64,000 nt of DNA from positions 1 through 64,000 of the forward strand of contig JAKVKP010000009.1 of NCBI GenBank assembly GCA_022484805.1, read 5' to 3'. Position numbers and translations under genes: made by a program. Of the stretch, positions 47,390 through 56,876 are shown piece after piece; the stretch's first letter is position 1, and each line of letters begins with the position of its first letter. The notes beneath the pieces were generated by a model that saw only the letters and a program-made list of their open reading frames with translations, did no database searches and was not told the DNA's origin. The DNA is from Streptococcaceae bacterium. GTDB lineage: Bacteria > Bacillota > Bacilli > Lactobacillales > Streptococcaceae.

Positions 47390-50300
47390 TTGGCTAGAAA
47401 GATACCAGCTTCCGTCAGAAGTAAAGGACAACAGATTGTTGATCAAAGTGGCAAAATAGTAGTCAATTCAATTAATCCTAAAAATAAGTCAATTATTGCT
47501 CAAGTTATGACTGATATTTTATATACAGTTGAATTGAGTGAAATTGATACCTCTTATGATAATTGTAGCTGTGATTTTTTTAATCAGTATGGCTTCTGCG
47601 AGCATATTGCGGCAGTTGAAAATTATTTCCGAACTTTAAAAATACCACTTAACCATCTTTTTGATGTTTCAGGAAATTCTGTTAGCTCTGATTTAGATTT
47701 TTCAGAATTGCCAAAGGGTTCAAAGGAAATTATTGCACTTTATCCTCCTGCGATTCAATTATTTTCATCAAATCAAAGAGGTAGTCAAAGAATGAATGGC
47801 TCAGTCTTTCAGTCGCCAAAATCGATTTCTCAATCTGATGGCGAGCAATTTTATCAGCAGCTTGGTTTTTTTGAATTAGACTCGTTTTTTTATGAGAGTG
47901 AAAAGGTTGACGTCAGCTTTGAGCTAACAATTCAAAATTTTTCCCTTCAATCTTGGGAAGTATCTGAAAATAATCTCTATATTTCTATGAAAATTGGAAG
48001 AATTGATGAAAAGAAAAGGTATTTAGTCAAAAATTTTCAAAATTTTTTCAAGGCAATCGAACATCGTCAGCAATACAGGGTAACTCCTAAAATGAATTTA
48101 AATTTGGGCTGGGATTCTTTTGAATCTGCTACGAAGGATTTATTGAGGACGCTATTAAATTTTAAAACAATTTCACCAGTATCAACTCATTCAAGTTATC
48201 AATCTAATATAGAACGTTATATTTTAATTCCGCCAGCAGATGTTGGTCCGGTTTTGAAGCTATTATTGCGACAGGGAAATTATAATTTTTCTGAATCTAA
48301 TCATTTTGATTTTAGAAAAACTCAGCAACATCAATTAATCTATGAACAGCTATCTGCTGAAAATTCACCGATTAAAATGGTATTGACTGAAAACCAGAAA
48401 GGCTTCTCATTAGCAATTGAAAATACAGTAACTGAAACTTTATTAGCATCAAATATTATAATTTCCGGACATCATTTTTTTCAACTCTCGGAGTCACAAT
48501 ATTTACGCTACTGTCAACTCGAACAAGCTCTGGTTATCTTGCGAAAAAAGAAGCCACAAAAAAGGCAATATTTAAATGTTGAGTTTCCTGTTGATGATTC
48601 GATGATAATTGATTTTTATAAAAATGAACAAGCGGAATTATTAGCGATTATTCAAAATTTTAAGGCTATCTGTCAGTTTACGTTACCAGAATTCTTTATG
48701 ACGAAGTATTTTGAACCCTATTTTGAAATCAGTAAAGTTAACCAACGCTTAGTAATTGATTTTGCTTTTGTTTATGATAATCAGCACTTTAAAAGTTATC
48801 AGTCACTTGAGCATCTTAACTTTACGCGTCAGCTTAAGGCAGAGAGTTTTGTGATTAATGTGCTTTATCAGCTTGATTATGAAATTACTGATTTCAAAGG
48901 CTTTAAACCTTATCCAAAAAATCAGGCACTGATTGATTTTTTTCAAGGAGAAGTGCCAAAGTTGAAGCAATTAGGTGAGGTGGTATTATCTGACGAGCTT
49001 GAAAAAGCATTCACCTCTATTTCAAATTTTAAACACGATATCTCTGTTAAGCAATCTGAGGGCTTATTTTCCGTTAATTTTGAAATAGATGGGATTGATG
49101 AAGCGGATATTGACCATTTATTACATGAGCTAGAGTCCCAAGAAAAGTATTTTGAAACACTCGATGGGCGAATCATTTCACTTGATGATGAAGGGCTCTC
49201 GCATGTTGCACAGGTGTTGAAAACATTACGTCAAAAAGCAAAATTAAAAAATGGCGCGTTTGAATTAGCGAGTCATCAAGCTGTTTTGGCTCAGAAAGCT
49301 TTAAATGAATTTGATGCCGTTTTTTTTGATCAGGAAATTGCTAAAATGACTCATGATTTAACACATCCTGAGCTATTTGAAATTGAATTGCCGCCTGAAT
49401 TGAACGCCTCTCTTAGACCTTATCAAATCAAAGGGATTAAGTTTCTAAGTATGTTGGATCATTATAATTTCGGCGGAATTTTAGCAGATGAAATGGGATT
49501 AGGTAAGACATTACAAACCATTGCTTTTTTAATGACCAAAGTGAGTGTTGAAAAACCAGCTTTAATTGTTTGTCCAGCAAGTCTTGTTTATAATTGGTTA
49601 GAAGAGTTCAAAAGGTTCGCACCAAGCGTTCAAGCAATCGTAGTTGAAGGTAGTAAAAATGAACGTTTTCAGAAAATGTCAGAAAATGCAGAAGTATATA
49701 TTACGAGCTATCAATCAATGCGTCTCGATATTGAAAACTATCAATCAAAGACGATTAGCTATTTAATTTTGGACGAGGCACAGTTTGTTAAAAATAGTCA
49801 GACTAAAATTAATCAATCTCTACGTGAACTTAGACCCCGTAATATTTTTGCTTTATCTGGAACACCGATTGAAAATCGCTTAGATGAATTATGGTCTATA
49901 ATGTCAATTGTGATGCCTGGTTTATTTCCATCCAAGCGTGAATTTAATAAATTATCAGCAAAAACAGTTAGTCAAATGGTTTCTCCCTTTATCTTAAGAC
50001 GAGAAAAGTCAAAGGTGCTTGCAGAGTTACCCGAAAAAATTGAAAAAAATCTATATAGTGAGCTTTCAGAAGCACAAAAGGTCGTTTATTTGGCTCAGCT
50101 TAAGCAAATGCAAATTAAGGTTGAAGGGATGACTTCGGCAACGTTTGTTAAAAACAAGCTTGAGATATTAACCGGCTTGACACGTTTACGTCAGATTTGC
50201 GATTCACCAAAATTGTATATAGATGATTTCTCAGGTGAAAGCGGTAAAATTGAACAGCTTAAGGAATTGCTCTTAAGACTTAAGGCTAATGGCTCTAGGC

Positions 50301-50752
50301 CACTTATTTTTTCTCAATTTACAACGATGCTTGATTTGGTTGAATTAGAGTTAAAGGAGCTTAATATCAGTTCATTTAAGCTTAATGGTAGTGTGCGTTC
50401 AAAACAGCGATTAGATATGGTTGAAGCGTTTAATGCGGGAGAACAGGATGTATTTTTGATTTCCTTAAAGGCTGGGGGTACCGGCTTGAATTTAATTGGT
50501 GCTGATACGGTCATTTTACTTGATTTGTGGTGGAATCCTGCCGTTGAAGATCAAGCAACTGCAAGAGCACATCGATTTGGTCAAAAAAACAATGTAGAAG
50601 TACTGCGTTTAATTACAAGAGGTACGATTGAGGAAGAAATTTATCGTTTACAGGAACAAAAACGTGATTTGATTGACCAAGTATTGAGCGGTACAGTTGA
50701 AAAATCGACGCTGACAGAAGCAGAAATTCGGCAAATAATAGGTATTAGTTAA
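47390..50752 (+). CDS. SWIM-domain SNF2/RapA-type helicase
   Basis: At 1120 residues it has an N-terminal SWIM zinc motif (CSCDFFNQYGFCEH, about 63-76), a long middle region, and a SNF2 motor in the last 450 residues: LADEMGLGKTLQT, LDEAQFVKN, and the C-terminal lobe with QATARAHRFGQ. Such proteins remodel nucleic acid-protein complexes, RapA-like, in many Firmicutes. TTG 47390 follows GAGGGTG. The whole protein is intact. Confidence 0.9.
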   Translation: MARKIPASVRSKGQQIVDQSGKIVVNSINPKNKSIIAQVMTDILYTVELSEIDTSYDNCSCDFFNQYGFCEHIAAVENYFRTLKIPLNHLFDVSGNSVSSDLDFSELPKGSKEIIALYPPAIQLFSSNQRGSQRMNGSVFQSPKSISQSDGEQFYQQLGFFELDSFFYESEKVDVSFELTIQNFSLQSWEVSENNLYISMKIGRIDEKKRYLVKNFQNFFKAIEHRQQYRVTPKMNLNLGWDSFESATKDLLRTLLNFKTISPVSTHSSYQSNIERYILIPPADVGPVLKLLLRQGNYNFSESNHFDFRKTQQHQLIYEQLSAENSPIKMVLTENQKGFSLAIENTVTETLLASNIIISGHHFFQLSESQYLRYCQLEQALVILRKKKPQKRQYLNVEFPVDDSMIIDFYKNEQAELLAIIQNFKAICQFTLPEFFMTKYFEPYFEISKVNQRLVIDFAFVYDNQHFKSYQSLEHLNFTRQLKAESFVINVLYQLDYEITDFKGFKPYPKNQALIDFFQGEVPKLKQLGEVVLSDELEKAFTSISNFKHDISVKQSEGLFSVNFEIDGIDEADIDHLLHELESQEKYFETLDGRIISLDDEGLSHVAQVLKTLRQKAKLKNGAFELASHQAVLAQKALNEFDAVFFDQEIAKMTHDLTHPELFEIELPPELNASLRPYQIKGIKFLSMLDHYNFGGILADEMGLGKTLQTIAFLMTKVSVEKPALIVCPASLVYNWLEEFKRFAPSVQAIVVEGSKNERFQKMSENAEVYITSYQSMRLDIENYQSKTISYLILDEAQFVKNSQTKINQSLRELRPRNIFALSGTPIENRLDELWSIMSIVMPGLFPSKREFNKLSAKTVSQMVSPFILRREKSKVLAELPEKIEKNLYSELSEAQKVVYLAQLKQMQIKVEGMTSATFVKNKLEILTGLTRLRQICDSPKLYIDDFSGESGKIEQLKELLLRLKANGSRPLIFSQFTTMLDLVELELKELNISSFKLNGSVRSKQRLDMVEAFNAGEQDVFLISLKAGGTGLNLIGADTVILLDLWWNPAVEDQATARAHRFGQKNNVEVLRLITRGTIEEEIYRLQEQKRDLIDQVLSGTVEKSTLTEAEIRQIIGIS

Positions 50753-50783
50753 AATAAAGAATAGATTAAAAAGTGAGAATAAA

Positions 50784-51509
50784 ATGCGGGCAGATCAATT
50801 ATTACTTCAATTAAATATTGTAAAGTATAAAAAAGAAGTGAAGTCATTAATTCGGGAAAAAAGAATTCAAGTTGATGGCGAGCCCTTAGTTAGCATTGGT
50901 CAAAATTTGGATCCCAATATCCAAGCAATTTTTTTTGATAATCAACAATTAAAGGGAGAAATACATCGCTATATCATGTTGAATAAGCCACTAAAAACAC
51001 TTTGTGCAAATAAAGATAATCAATATCCTGTGGTGATGGATTTATTAAAACAGCATTTGGATACGACTAAACTCTATACGATTGGTCGTCTAGACTTTTT
51101 GACTACTGGCTTAGTATTAATTACCGACAATGGTCCACTCGGTTTTTCAATGCTTCACCCTAAATTTCATGTTGAAAAAAGTTACTTAGTTAAAACTAGA
51201 GAATGTATTGAACTTGAAGACATTAACCGGTTTCGCTCAGGTGTGATAATTGATCAAACTGTTTTAACCCAACCCGCCCAATTAGAAATACTGGATAAGC
51301 ATTCGGCAAAAGTAACGATTTCTGAAGGTAAGTATCGACAAGTGCGAAAGATGTTTTTATCCGTTGGTAAACAGGTTACATACTTGAAGCGAATTCAGTT
51401 TGGACCTTTAAGCTTAGATTCTTCACTTAAAGAAGGCGACTATAGGCTGTTAAGTTCGGTCGAATGTGCACAATTAAAGCCTTATTTTAAACCACGGCTT
51501 GAGAATTGA
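50784..51509 (+). CDS. RsuA-family pseudouridine synthase
   Basis: The N-terminal S4 RNA-binding domain (MRADQLLLQLNIVKYKKEVK) is followed by the synthase domain with the catalytic GRLDFLTTGLVLIT and by GKYRQVRKMF. It has 241 residues. It modifies a uridine in rRNA; the target position cannot be told. It follows the helicase by 31 bp. Confidence 0.88.
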   Translation: MRADQLLLQLNIVKYKKEVKSLIREKRIQVDGEPLVSIGQNLDPNIQAIFFDNQQLKGEIHRYIMLNKPLKTLCANKDNQYPVVMDLLKQHLDTTKLYTIGRLDFLTTGLVLITDNGPLGFSMLHPKFHVEKSYLVKTRECIELEDINRFRSGVIIDQTVLTQPAQLEILDKHSAKVTISEGKYRQVRKMFLSVGKQVTYLKRIQFGPLSLDSSLKEGDYRLLSSVECAQLKPYFKPRLEN

Positions 51510-51636
51510 CGTAAAACATTCGCAATATTTTTTATTGTTTTATATAATGTTAAAAATAGTGATTTGGCTTGGTTAAAGTATTTATTTAGAAATTTAATGT
51601 TTAAACATTATAAAAGATGATAGAGGAGTAGATATA

Positions 51637-52323
51637 TTGAAAAGAATTTTTGTAGACATCGATGATACAATTTTAGATTTTAAAAAGGATTCAATTGAAG
51701 GGCTTGGTAAGGTATATCGTCATTATAATATTCCTGTTACTAATGAAACAATTGATGTTTTTAAGAAGGTAAATCAAGAATTGTGGAAATCCTATGAGCT
51801 GGGAGAATTAACATCCGAAGCCATTTTTAATCAAAGATTTGGGTTAATTTTTAATCAGCTTGGCTTTGAAATTGATGATATCCGACAAGTGGATAATTTT
51901 TATCGTCAAACACATATTGATGCCTATAGCATTTTACCGGGTGCGGAATCATTACTCCAATCTTTATTTCCAACCTACAAAATTTACGGCGTGAGCAATG
52001 GAAAAACAGGGCGGCGCCGTCTCCATCAAGCCCAACTGAGCCATTATTTTGACGGAATTTTTTTATCTGAGGATATGGGCTATCAGAAGCCACAATCTCA
52101 ATTTTTTGAATATATTGGCAGTAAAATTCCAAATTATCGAAAAGAGCAGGTCATTATGATTGGAGATACCTTGACCAGCGATATTCTTGGTGGCAACCAA
52201 TACGGTATCCCAACAATCTGGTATAATCCTGAACGACTAGAAAATAAAACTGAAATTGTGCCAACGCGTGAAACAGATCAATTAGCGGAAATTCCAGTGA
52301 TATTAACACAATTATTTAGTTAA
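51637..52323 (+). CDS. HAD hydrolase, YjjG/YfnB-type nucleotidase
   Basis: The 228-residue protein has the HAD motifs DIDDTILDF (motif I, near residue 6), GVSNGKTG (motif II), and GDTLTSDILGG (motif IV), with a helical cap. This fits the pyrimidine 5'-nucleotidase YjjG group. The TTG start at 51637 follows AGAGGAG. A weak hairpin (ACGCCT..AGGTGT, 52330-52363) lies behind it. Confidence 0.85.
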   Translation: MKRIFVDIDDTILDFKKDSIEGLGKVYRHYNIPVTNETIDVFKKVNQELWKSYELGELTSEAIFNQRFGLIFNQLGFEIDDIRQVDNFYRQTHIDAYSILPGAESLLQSLFPTYKIYGVSNGKTGRRRLHQAQLSHYFDGIFLSEDMGYQKPQSQFFEYIGSKIPNYRKEQVIMIGDTLTSDILGGNQYGIPTIWYNPERLENKTEIVPTRETDQLAEIPVILTQLFS

Positions 52324-52334
52324 AATGAAACGCC

Positions 52335-52560
52335 TGATACTTAGATACTAAGGTGCTAGGTGTACTTATTTGAAACTTTTTAGCAGACTTAGCCCGTTTA
52401 GTAAATGAAGCACCATGAGCATACGCTCAAGTGTAACATTCTGGACGGGTTACCACTTAAAAACATTATAAGTAGTCCTACCCGATGTGCTAAAGCACAA
52501 TTTATCATGATAATCTGGCTTCGTGACCTTAACAGTGCTCTCCCTAAGTATTTTATTTTT
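52335..52560 (+). ncRNA. Structured segment, possible small RNA of unknown class
   Basis: No credible ORF is present. ATACTTAG at the 5' side is complementary to CTAAGTAT at the 3' side, which runs into TTTTATTTTTT. Between them lie: TAGCCCGT (52390-52397) with ACGGGTTA (52445-52452); inside it an interrupted stem AATG, GCAC, TGAGC-ATAC-GCTCA, GTGT, CATT; then ACTTA/TAAGT; then TGTGC-TAAA-GCACA. The closed, multi-stem layout recalls 6S-type RNAs, but I cannot match a conserved core. A hairpin CTTAG-ATA-CTAAG at the 5' end competes with the closing stem. No strong promoter is seen. Confidence 0.4.
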
Positions 52561-52565
52561 TCAAT

Positions 52566-52604
52566 AGCTCAGCTTAATGCTTTAGCATTAAGCTGAGCTT
52601 ATTT
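52566..52604. terminator. Strong hairpin between the plus- and minus-strand units
   Basis: AGCTCAGCTTAATGCT and AGCATTAAGCTGAGCT are perfectly complementary over 16 bases with 2 nt between them. T-rich tails lie on both sides, so it can end transcripts from both directions. kup ends about 85 bp to its right. Confidence 0.85.
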
Positions 52605-52689
52605 TAAAATACAATATTTACCGTTCGAGACTGTCAAAACAAGGTCATTTAGCTTTTTATGCAATTAGTTATTGAAGCTTTCTGGCCTT

Positions 52690-54681
52690 TTAAAGCACCT
52701 CAGTCAGATTGATTGATTGCTCATCACCGATGAATAGAGGAATGGTTTCATAGGTTGTATCACTATATTCTAAACCAAACCATTTATCAGGTGTGGTTGC
52801 AAAGCGCTTGATAAACAACTTGGCTTTCATAATTTGTCGATTAAATTTGGAAATATTTTGTTGATTGGACAACTCCTCCTGAATTAGGATATAACGAAAA
52901 TCGCCAATTTCGCGGCCCGGTTTAATTGAATATTTTTGATGCTGCGGTTTTAGACGGCCGTCTGCAATCAGGCTTCTCACGATACTTGATAGATAAATTT
53001 TGATGTCCTGCTTGACTCTAAAGCCTAAGAATAGCTTTACTTTGACAATATAATCTGTATCCATAGTATCAATAGAATAAGCTTTCGTATAAGGCTCGTC
53101 GGTTACTTCGATATTGACAAACCAATATACGACAGCTTTTTTAGGCTTTTTGTCTAAAATAGAATAGATAATCCCTTCCTCAACTTGATCCCCTTGCATA
53201 TGAGTGGTTAAATAAACCAAATTCGTTTGATATAAGTCAAAATTTGGATCGTGCTTTAATGTATTAATTTGCTCTAAGTAATCTTTTAAATTAACGGTTT
53301 TTAGCATATTTTCTTGAATTAAATTACCTTTTTCCCAAATTAACATGATAAGTAAGATGGCGACTGCAATCAAAACTGCAACATAGCCGCCATGGAAAAA
53401 TTTAGCTAGACTTGAGATAAAAAAGATAGACTCAATTGATAAAAAGAATAAAATCACAGTCGTTGATAATAATTTGTGCCAACCACGCATTTTTAAGAAA
53501 TAGTAAAGTAGAATGGTCGTCATCAGCATTGTTACTGTAATTGCCAGACCATAGGCAGACTCCATTTTATGACTTGTTCTAAAACTAATCACGATGCCGA
53601 CGGTCAAAAGCCATAGTAAACCATTAATCATAGGCAGATACATCTGCCCTCTCGAATTCCCAGGATACGTGATTTTGAGTCTTGGGAGCAAGCGGAGTTT
53701 CATCGCTTCTGAGACAAGTGTAAATGCACCAGTTATCAAGGCTTGCGAAGCGATAATTGCGGCAAGACTTGCAAAAATGACGCCAAACAGCATCAGTGAA
53801 TCTGGAATCATATTGAAAAATGGATTAAAACTATTAACATTTTGATATTGTGGTAATTCCTTTGCACGTAATAGGAATGCTACTTGCCCAAAATAACTTA
53901 ATAGTAATGTAATTTTGATATAAGGCCAGCTCATATAGATATTGTATTTACCGACGTGTCCTAAATCAGAATACAATGCTTCCGCACCGGTGGTGGCAAG
54001 AAAAACACTGCCTAGAATCATTAAACCAGCCTTATTTTCTGAACTAAAAAGCAGTTCAATTGCATAATATGGATTAATTGCCCGTAAAACGCTTAAATCG
54101 GATAACATATTGGCAAGACCGATCACACCAATAAAAGTAAACCAGCCCAACATAATTGGTCCGAAGGCTTTACCAATCTTCTCAGTTCCAAATCGCTGAA
54201 TAATAAAGAGAATTGTAATGATAATTAGAGTTAGTAAAACGATAACATTTTGGCTTGTTCCAAAAATTGCTGTAAAGGTGGGAATATCTTTTAATCCCTC
54301 CATTGCAGTTGTTACTGTCATTGCCGGTGTTAAGACACCATCAGCTAGTAGTGCCGCACCCCCAATCATTGCTGGGAGAATTAACCACTTGGCATTTTTT
54401 CTGACTAGGGTAAATAGTGAAAAAATACCACCTTCACCGTGGTTATCGGCTTTTAAAGCAATTAGAACGTATTTAAAAGTCGTCAGTAAGGTCATGGTCC
54501 AAAGCACCAAGGAGACAGCACCGATTAAAAATGTTTCTGAAATATTTTTAATTCCACCCTGCCCGTCTAAAATTGATTTCATTACATAAAGTGGACTCGT
54601 ACCGATATCCCCATAGACGATTCCGGTTGCAACTAGCATCCCACCGAGAGTTGCTTTTGATTGCAATGTTTCTTTTGCCAT
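52690..54681 (-). CDS. kup: Kup-type K+/H+ symporter
   Basis: The protein has 663 residues from ATG 54681 (MAKETLQSKATLGG), with about twelve membrane helices and the signature GIVYGDIGTSPLYVMKS near the start. A C-terminal cytoplasmic domain follows. It brings K+ into the cell with protons. GGAGG lies 6 nt before that ATG; an upstream in-frame TTG overlaps the ribosome site and is not used. Its leader holds a yybP-ykoY-like riboswitch and a terminator, an unexpected pairing for a K+ importer. Confidence 0.92.
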   Translation of the reverse strand: MAKETLQSKATLGGMLVATGIVYGDIGTSPLYVMKSILDGQGGIKNISETFLIGAVSLVLWTMTLLTTFKYVLIALKADNHGEGGIFSLFTLVRKNAKWLILPAMIGGAALLADGVLTPAMTVTTAMEGLKDIPTFTAIFGTSQNVIVLLTLIIITILFIIQRFGTEKIGKAFGPIMLGWFTFIGVIGLANMLSDLSVLRAINPYYAIELLFSSENKAGLMILGSVFLATTGAEALYSDLGHVGKYNIYMSWPYIKITLLLSYFGQVAFLLRAKELPQYQNVNSFNPFFNMIPDSLMLFGVIFASLAAIIASQALITGAFTLVSEAMKLRLLPRLKITYPGNSRGQMYLPMINGLLWLLTVGIVISFRTSHKMESAYGLAITVTMLMTTILLYYFLKMRGWHKLLSTTVILFFLSIESIFFISSLAKFFHGGYVAVLIAVAILLIMLIWEKGNLIQENMLKTVNLKDYLEQINTLKHDPNFDLYQTNLVYLTTHMQGDQVEEGIIYSILDKKPKKAVVYWFVNIEVTDEPYTKAYSIDTMDTDYIVKVKLFLGFRVKQDIKIYLSSIVRSLIADGRLKPQHQKYSIKPGREIGDFRYILIQEELSNQQNISKFNRQIMKAKLFIKRFATTPDKWFGLEYSDTTYETIPLFIGDEQSINLTEVL

Positions 54682-54707
54682 TTTTTCCTCCAATGATTAT
54701 TGCCAAC

Positions 54708-54750
54708 AAAAAAACCAAGAAAACAGTTAGCAATTAACTTATTTTCTTGG
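54708..54750 (-). terminator. Terminator in the kup leader
   Basis: On the minus strand CCAAGAAAA pairs with TTTTCTTGG, with an inner AGTTA/TAACT pair, followed by TTTTTTT. The left arm overlaps the closing strand of the riboswitch (GACCAAG), so folding of the aptamer and of the terminator exclude each other: ligand binding should permit transcription of kup. Confidence 0.8.
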
Positions 54751-54840
54751 TCTGGCAATTTAAGAATGAACCAGTGATAATTCACGGGTCAATGTTGATT
54801 CATTCCAGTCAATTGACTGTTGCTACTCCCCAAAGTGAAC
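54742..54840 (-). ncRNA. yybP-ykoY (Mn2+-type) riboswitch before kup
   Basis: Read on the minus strand, the leader has the diagnostic TTTGGGGAGTAGC (core GGGGAGTAGC at 54831-54822), a hairpin CAGTCAATTGACTG, the second core ATCAACATTGACCCGTG, the paired arms GAATGAA/TTCATTC, and the closing GCCAGACCAAG. These match the yybP-ykoY family in order and spacing. Known members sense Mn2+ and control Mn2+ exporters or other metal-homeostasis proteins. Here the next gene is kup. Confidence 0.75.
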
Positions 54841-54842
54841 TG

Positions 54843-54871
54843 ATTATATCAAATGAAAAGGCGTTAATCAA
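54843..54871 (-). promoter_or_regulatory. Promoter of the kup leader
   Basis: On the minus strand TTGATT (54871-54866) and TATAAT (54848-54843) are separated by 17 bp. Transcription would begin at the 5' edge of the riboswitch. Confidence 0.75.
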
Positions 54872-54953
54872 GAAATATCTGTCTAATTCAAAATTATTAA
54901 TTTCGAAACAATCAAAAAGTAATATAATACTATTTTTTTATTGTTTCAAATGA

Positions 54954-55460
54954 TCAAATAAATAATTGATAGGCGAATCTTTCTGTTTGATCTGCAACTA
55001 AAATAATGCCTCGATACTCAAAGCCACTCGCGCTAATAATATGTTGCATGATGTGATTATCGGGATGCGTGTCAATTCGAATTTCATGAAAGCCGAGTAA
55101 TTTAGCTTGTTCAATTAAATATTCGAAAGTAGCTTTGGCAACACCTTTTCCAGCATGTTCAGGGTTAGTTGCGATTCGATGAATTGTTGCATAAGGCTGT
55201 TCATTAAGCCATTCACCTTCTAAGATAATCTTATAGTTAGGCTCAGGCTTAGTATCTAAGGTAGCCACACTTAATATTTGATTTTGGTCGTCAACTAAGA
55301 CATAACTGATACCTTCATTAATATCGTTTTCAATAATTGCTTGATTTGGATAATTATTTTGCCATTGATTAATGCCTTGCTCTGCTAAAAATTTTGACGC
55401 GGATTGTAAAATTTCTAAAATTTTCTTGCTATCTTTTGGTAATGATTGCTTTAATTTCAA
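54954..55460 (-). CDS. GNAT family N-acetyltransferase
   Basis: The protein has 168 residues. The acetyl-CoA-binding region reads IHRIATNPEHAGKGVAKATF (about residues 92-111), with the R/Q-x-x-G-x-G/A form, and the fold continues through GFHEIRIDTHPDN. The substrate is unknown. AGGAGAA lies before the start on the minus strand. It is upstream of kup on the same strand but separated by the kup promoter. Confidence 0.82.
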   Translation of the reverse strand: MKLKQSLPKDSKKILEILQSASKFLAEQGINQWQNNYPNQAIIENDINEGISYVLVDDQNQILSVATLDTKPEPNYKIILEGEWLNEQPYATIHRIATNPEHAGKGVAKATFEYLIEQAKLLGFHEIRIDTHPDNHIMQHIISASGFEYRGIILVADQTERFAYQLFI

Positions 55461-55604
55461 TTCTATTCTCCTAAATTTTATTATAGTTTGATTATTTCAT
55501 TATTATAGATTAAGATATCACAAAATAGTAGTTGGAATATTTGTTTTTTATGTTTTAATTGATTATACTGAATAGGTAAGAAAGACTGAAAAGGGGGATA
55601 TAAT

Positions 55605-55871
55605 ATGTCATTTACAGATGAAACAGTCAGATTCGAATTTGACGATAGTAACAAAAAACAAATTAGTGAAACCTTATCCACAGTTTACTTTGCTTTAAAT
55701 GAAAAGGGATATAATCCAATCAATCAAATTGTTGGCTATATTCTGTCTGGTGATCCAGCATATATTCCGCGTTATCAAGATGCTCGAAATTTAATCCGTC
55801 GTCATGAACGAGATGAAATTGTAGAAGAGCTTGTTAAGTTCTATTTGAAGAATCATGGAATTGATGCTTAA
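55605..55871 (+). CDS. IreB-family regulatory phosphoprotein (DUF965, YrzL)
   Basis: This 88-residue protein starts [14 protein letters not shown], where the Thr residues near the N-terminus are the phosphorylation region of enterococcal IreB, and continues through [20 protein letters not shown]. IreB is a substrate of the Ser/Thr kinase IreK and lowers cephalosporin resistance in enterococci. AAGGGGG precedes the ATG. Its stop meets the ruvX start. Confidence 0.9.
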   Translation: MSFTDETVRFEFDDSNKKQISETLSTVYFALNEKGYNPINQIVGYILSGDPAYIPRYQDARNLIRRHERDEIVEELVKFYLKNHGIDA

Positions 55872-56302
55872 TGCGTATTATGGGACTAGATGTCGGTAGT
55901 AAAACGGTTGGTGTTGCGGTTAGTGATTTACTAGGCTTTACTGCCCAAGGTATTGAGATTATTCAAATTGATGAGCAAAATGGTAATTTTGGAATGAAAC
56001 GTTTGACTCAGCTAGTTGAAGAATATCAAGTCGAGCTATTTGTGCTCGGATTGCCTAAAAATATGAATAATACACTTGGACCAAGAGCAGAGGCTTCAAA
56101 AGCTTACGGTGAGCGAATTAATAAAAAATTCGACATTCCAGTTGTATACCAAGATGAACGTTTGACTACAGTCGAGGCTGAGCGCATGCTGATTGAAGAG
56201 GGTAATGTCAGACGAGATAAGCGTAAAAAGGTGATTGATAAGCTTGCTGCGGTAATGATATTACAAAACTATTTGGATAGACAAGGCCGAACAAGCCTTT
56301 AG
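55871..56302 (+). CDS. ruvX: RuvX/YqgF family Holliday-junction-resolvase-like protein
   Basis: At 143 residues, with the RNase H-like motif [16 protein letters not shown], then [16 protein letters not shown] and [13 protein letters not shown], it fits the YqgF family, linked to pre-16S rRNA processing. The ATG overlaps the stop of the previous gene by 1 nt. Confidence 0.92.
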   Translation: MRIMGLDVGSKTVGVAVSDLLGFTAQGIEIIQIDEQNGNFGMKRLTQLVEEYQVELFVLGLPKNMNNTLGPRAEASKAYGERINKKFDIPVVYQDERLTTVEAERMLIEEGNVRRDKRKKVIDKLAAVMILQNYLDRQGRTSL

Positions 56303-56343
56303 TTAATATTACCAATATTTATTTAATCGAAAGGATAACAATA

Positions 56344-56655
56344 ATGACTGAACACAATCATGACCATGAAAATGAAGAACGTGAATTTATTACTTTAGTG
56401 GATGATGAAGGCAATGAATCGTTATTTGAAATTTTATTAACTATTGATGGCATCGAAGAATATGGAAAAAAATATGTTTTATTAGTACCGACTGATGTCA
56501 GCGATGATGAAGAGGTTGAAATTCAGGCATATTCTTATACCGAAAATGAAGATGGTACTGAAGGAGACCTACAACCGATTCCAGAAGAAAGCACTGTTGA
56601 ATGGGATATGATTGAGGAAGTATTCAATGCTTTCATCGATGAAGAAGCAGAATAA
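56344..56655 (+). CDS. DUF1292 family protein (YrzB)
   Basis: The 103-residue, very acidic protein has [20 protein letters not shown] and the YVLLVP block typical of DUF1292. Its function is unknown. It follows ireB and ruvX in the standard Firmicute order, but alaS, the usual first gene, is absent from this place. Confidence 0.88.
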   Translation: MTEHNHDHENEEREFITLVDDEGNESLFEILLTIDGIEEYGKKYVLLVPTDVSDDEEVEIQAYSYTENEDGTEGDLQPIPEESTVEWDMIEEVFNAFIDEEAE

Positions 56656-56666
56656 TAAATGACTAG

Positions 56667-56699
56667 ATAAACCTTGTTTAAGCAGGGTTTATTTTTTTA
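56667..56699 (+). terminator. Terminator after yrzB
   Basis: ATAAACCTTG pairs with CAGGGTTTAT (10 bp, one G-U), loop TTTAAG, followed by seven T. The 177 bp behind it hold nothing I can name. Confidence 0.85.
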
Positions 56700-56876
56700 T
56701 TTAATGATAAATCAGACTGCTTTATAGTTTTATTAGAAAATTTTCAGATGATTTAAAATTCTCTGCGCAGGCTAGATAGTCAAAAAATACATATTTTCAT
56801 ACTCTAGTCTCATTATAGATAATAACTCATATTGTATTATTAAAGTACTGATGTCAAATTAACCGAGGGCGAAAAA

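Noticed and set aside
52405-52596. ORF of 63 residues in the gap before kup
   Set aside because: It has no ribosome site and covers the stems of the structured segment and part of the strong terminator, so coding is unlikely.
54218-54589. ORF of 123 residues opposite kup
   Set aside because: It mirrors the third-position pattern of kup on the other strand and lacks a ribosome site.
54742-54840. c-di-AMP (ydaO-yuaA) riboswitch before kup
   Set aside because: This was the first expectation for a K+ transporter, but the GGGGAGTAGC and CAACATTGACCCGTG cores belong to the yybP-ykoY pattern, and I do not find the ydaO core.
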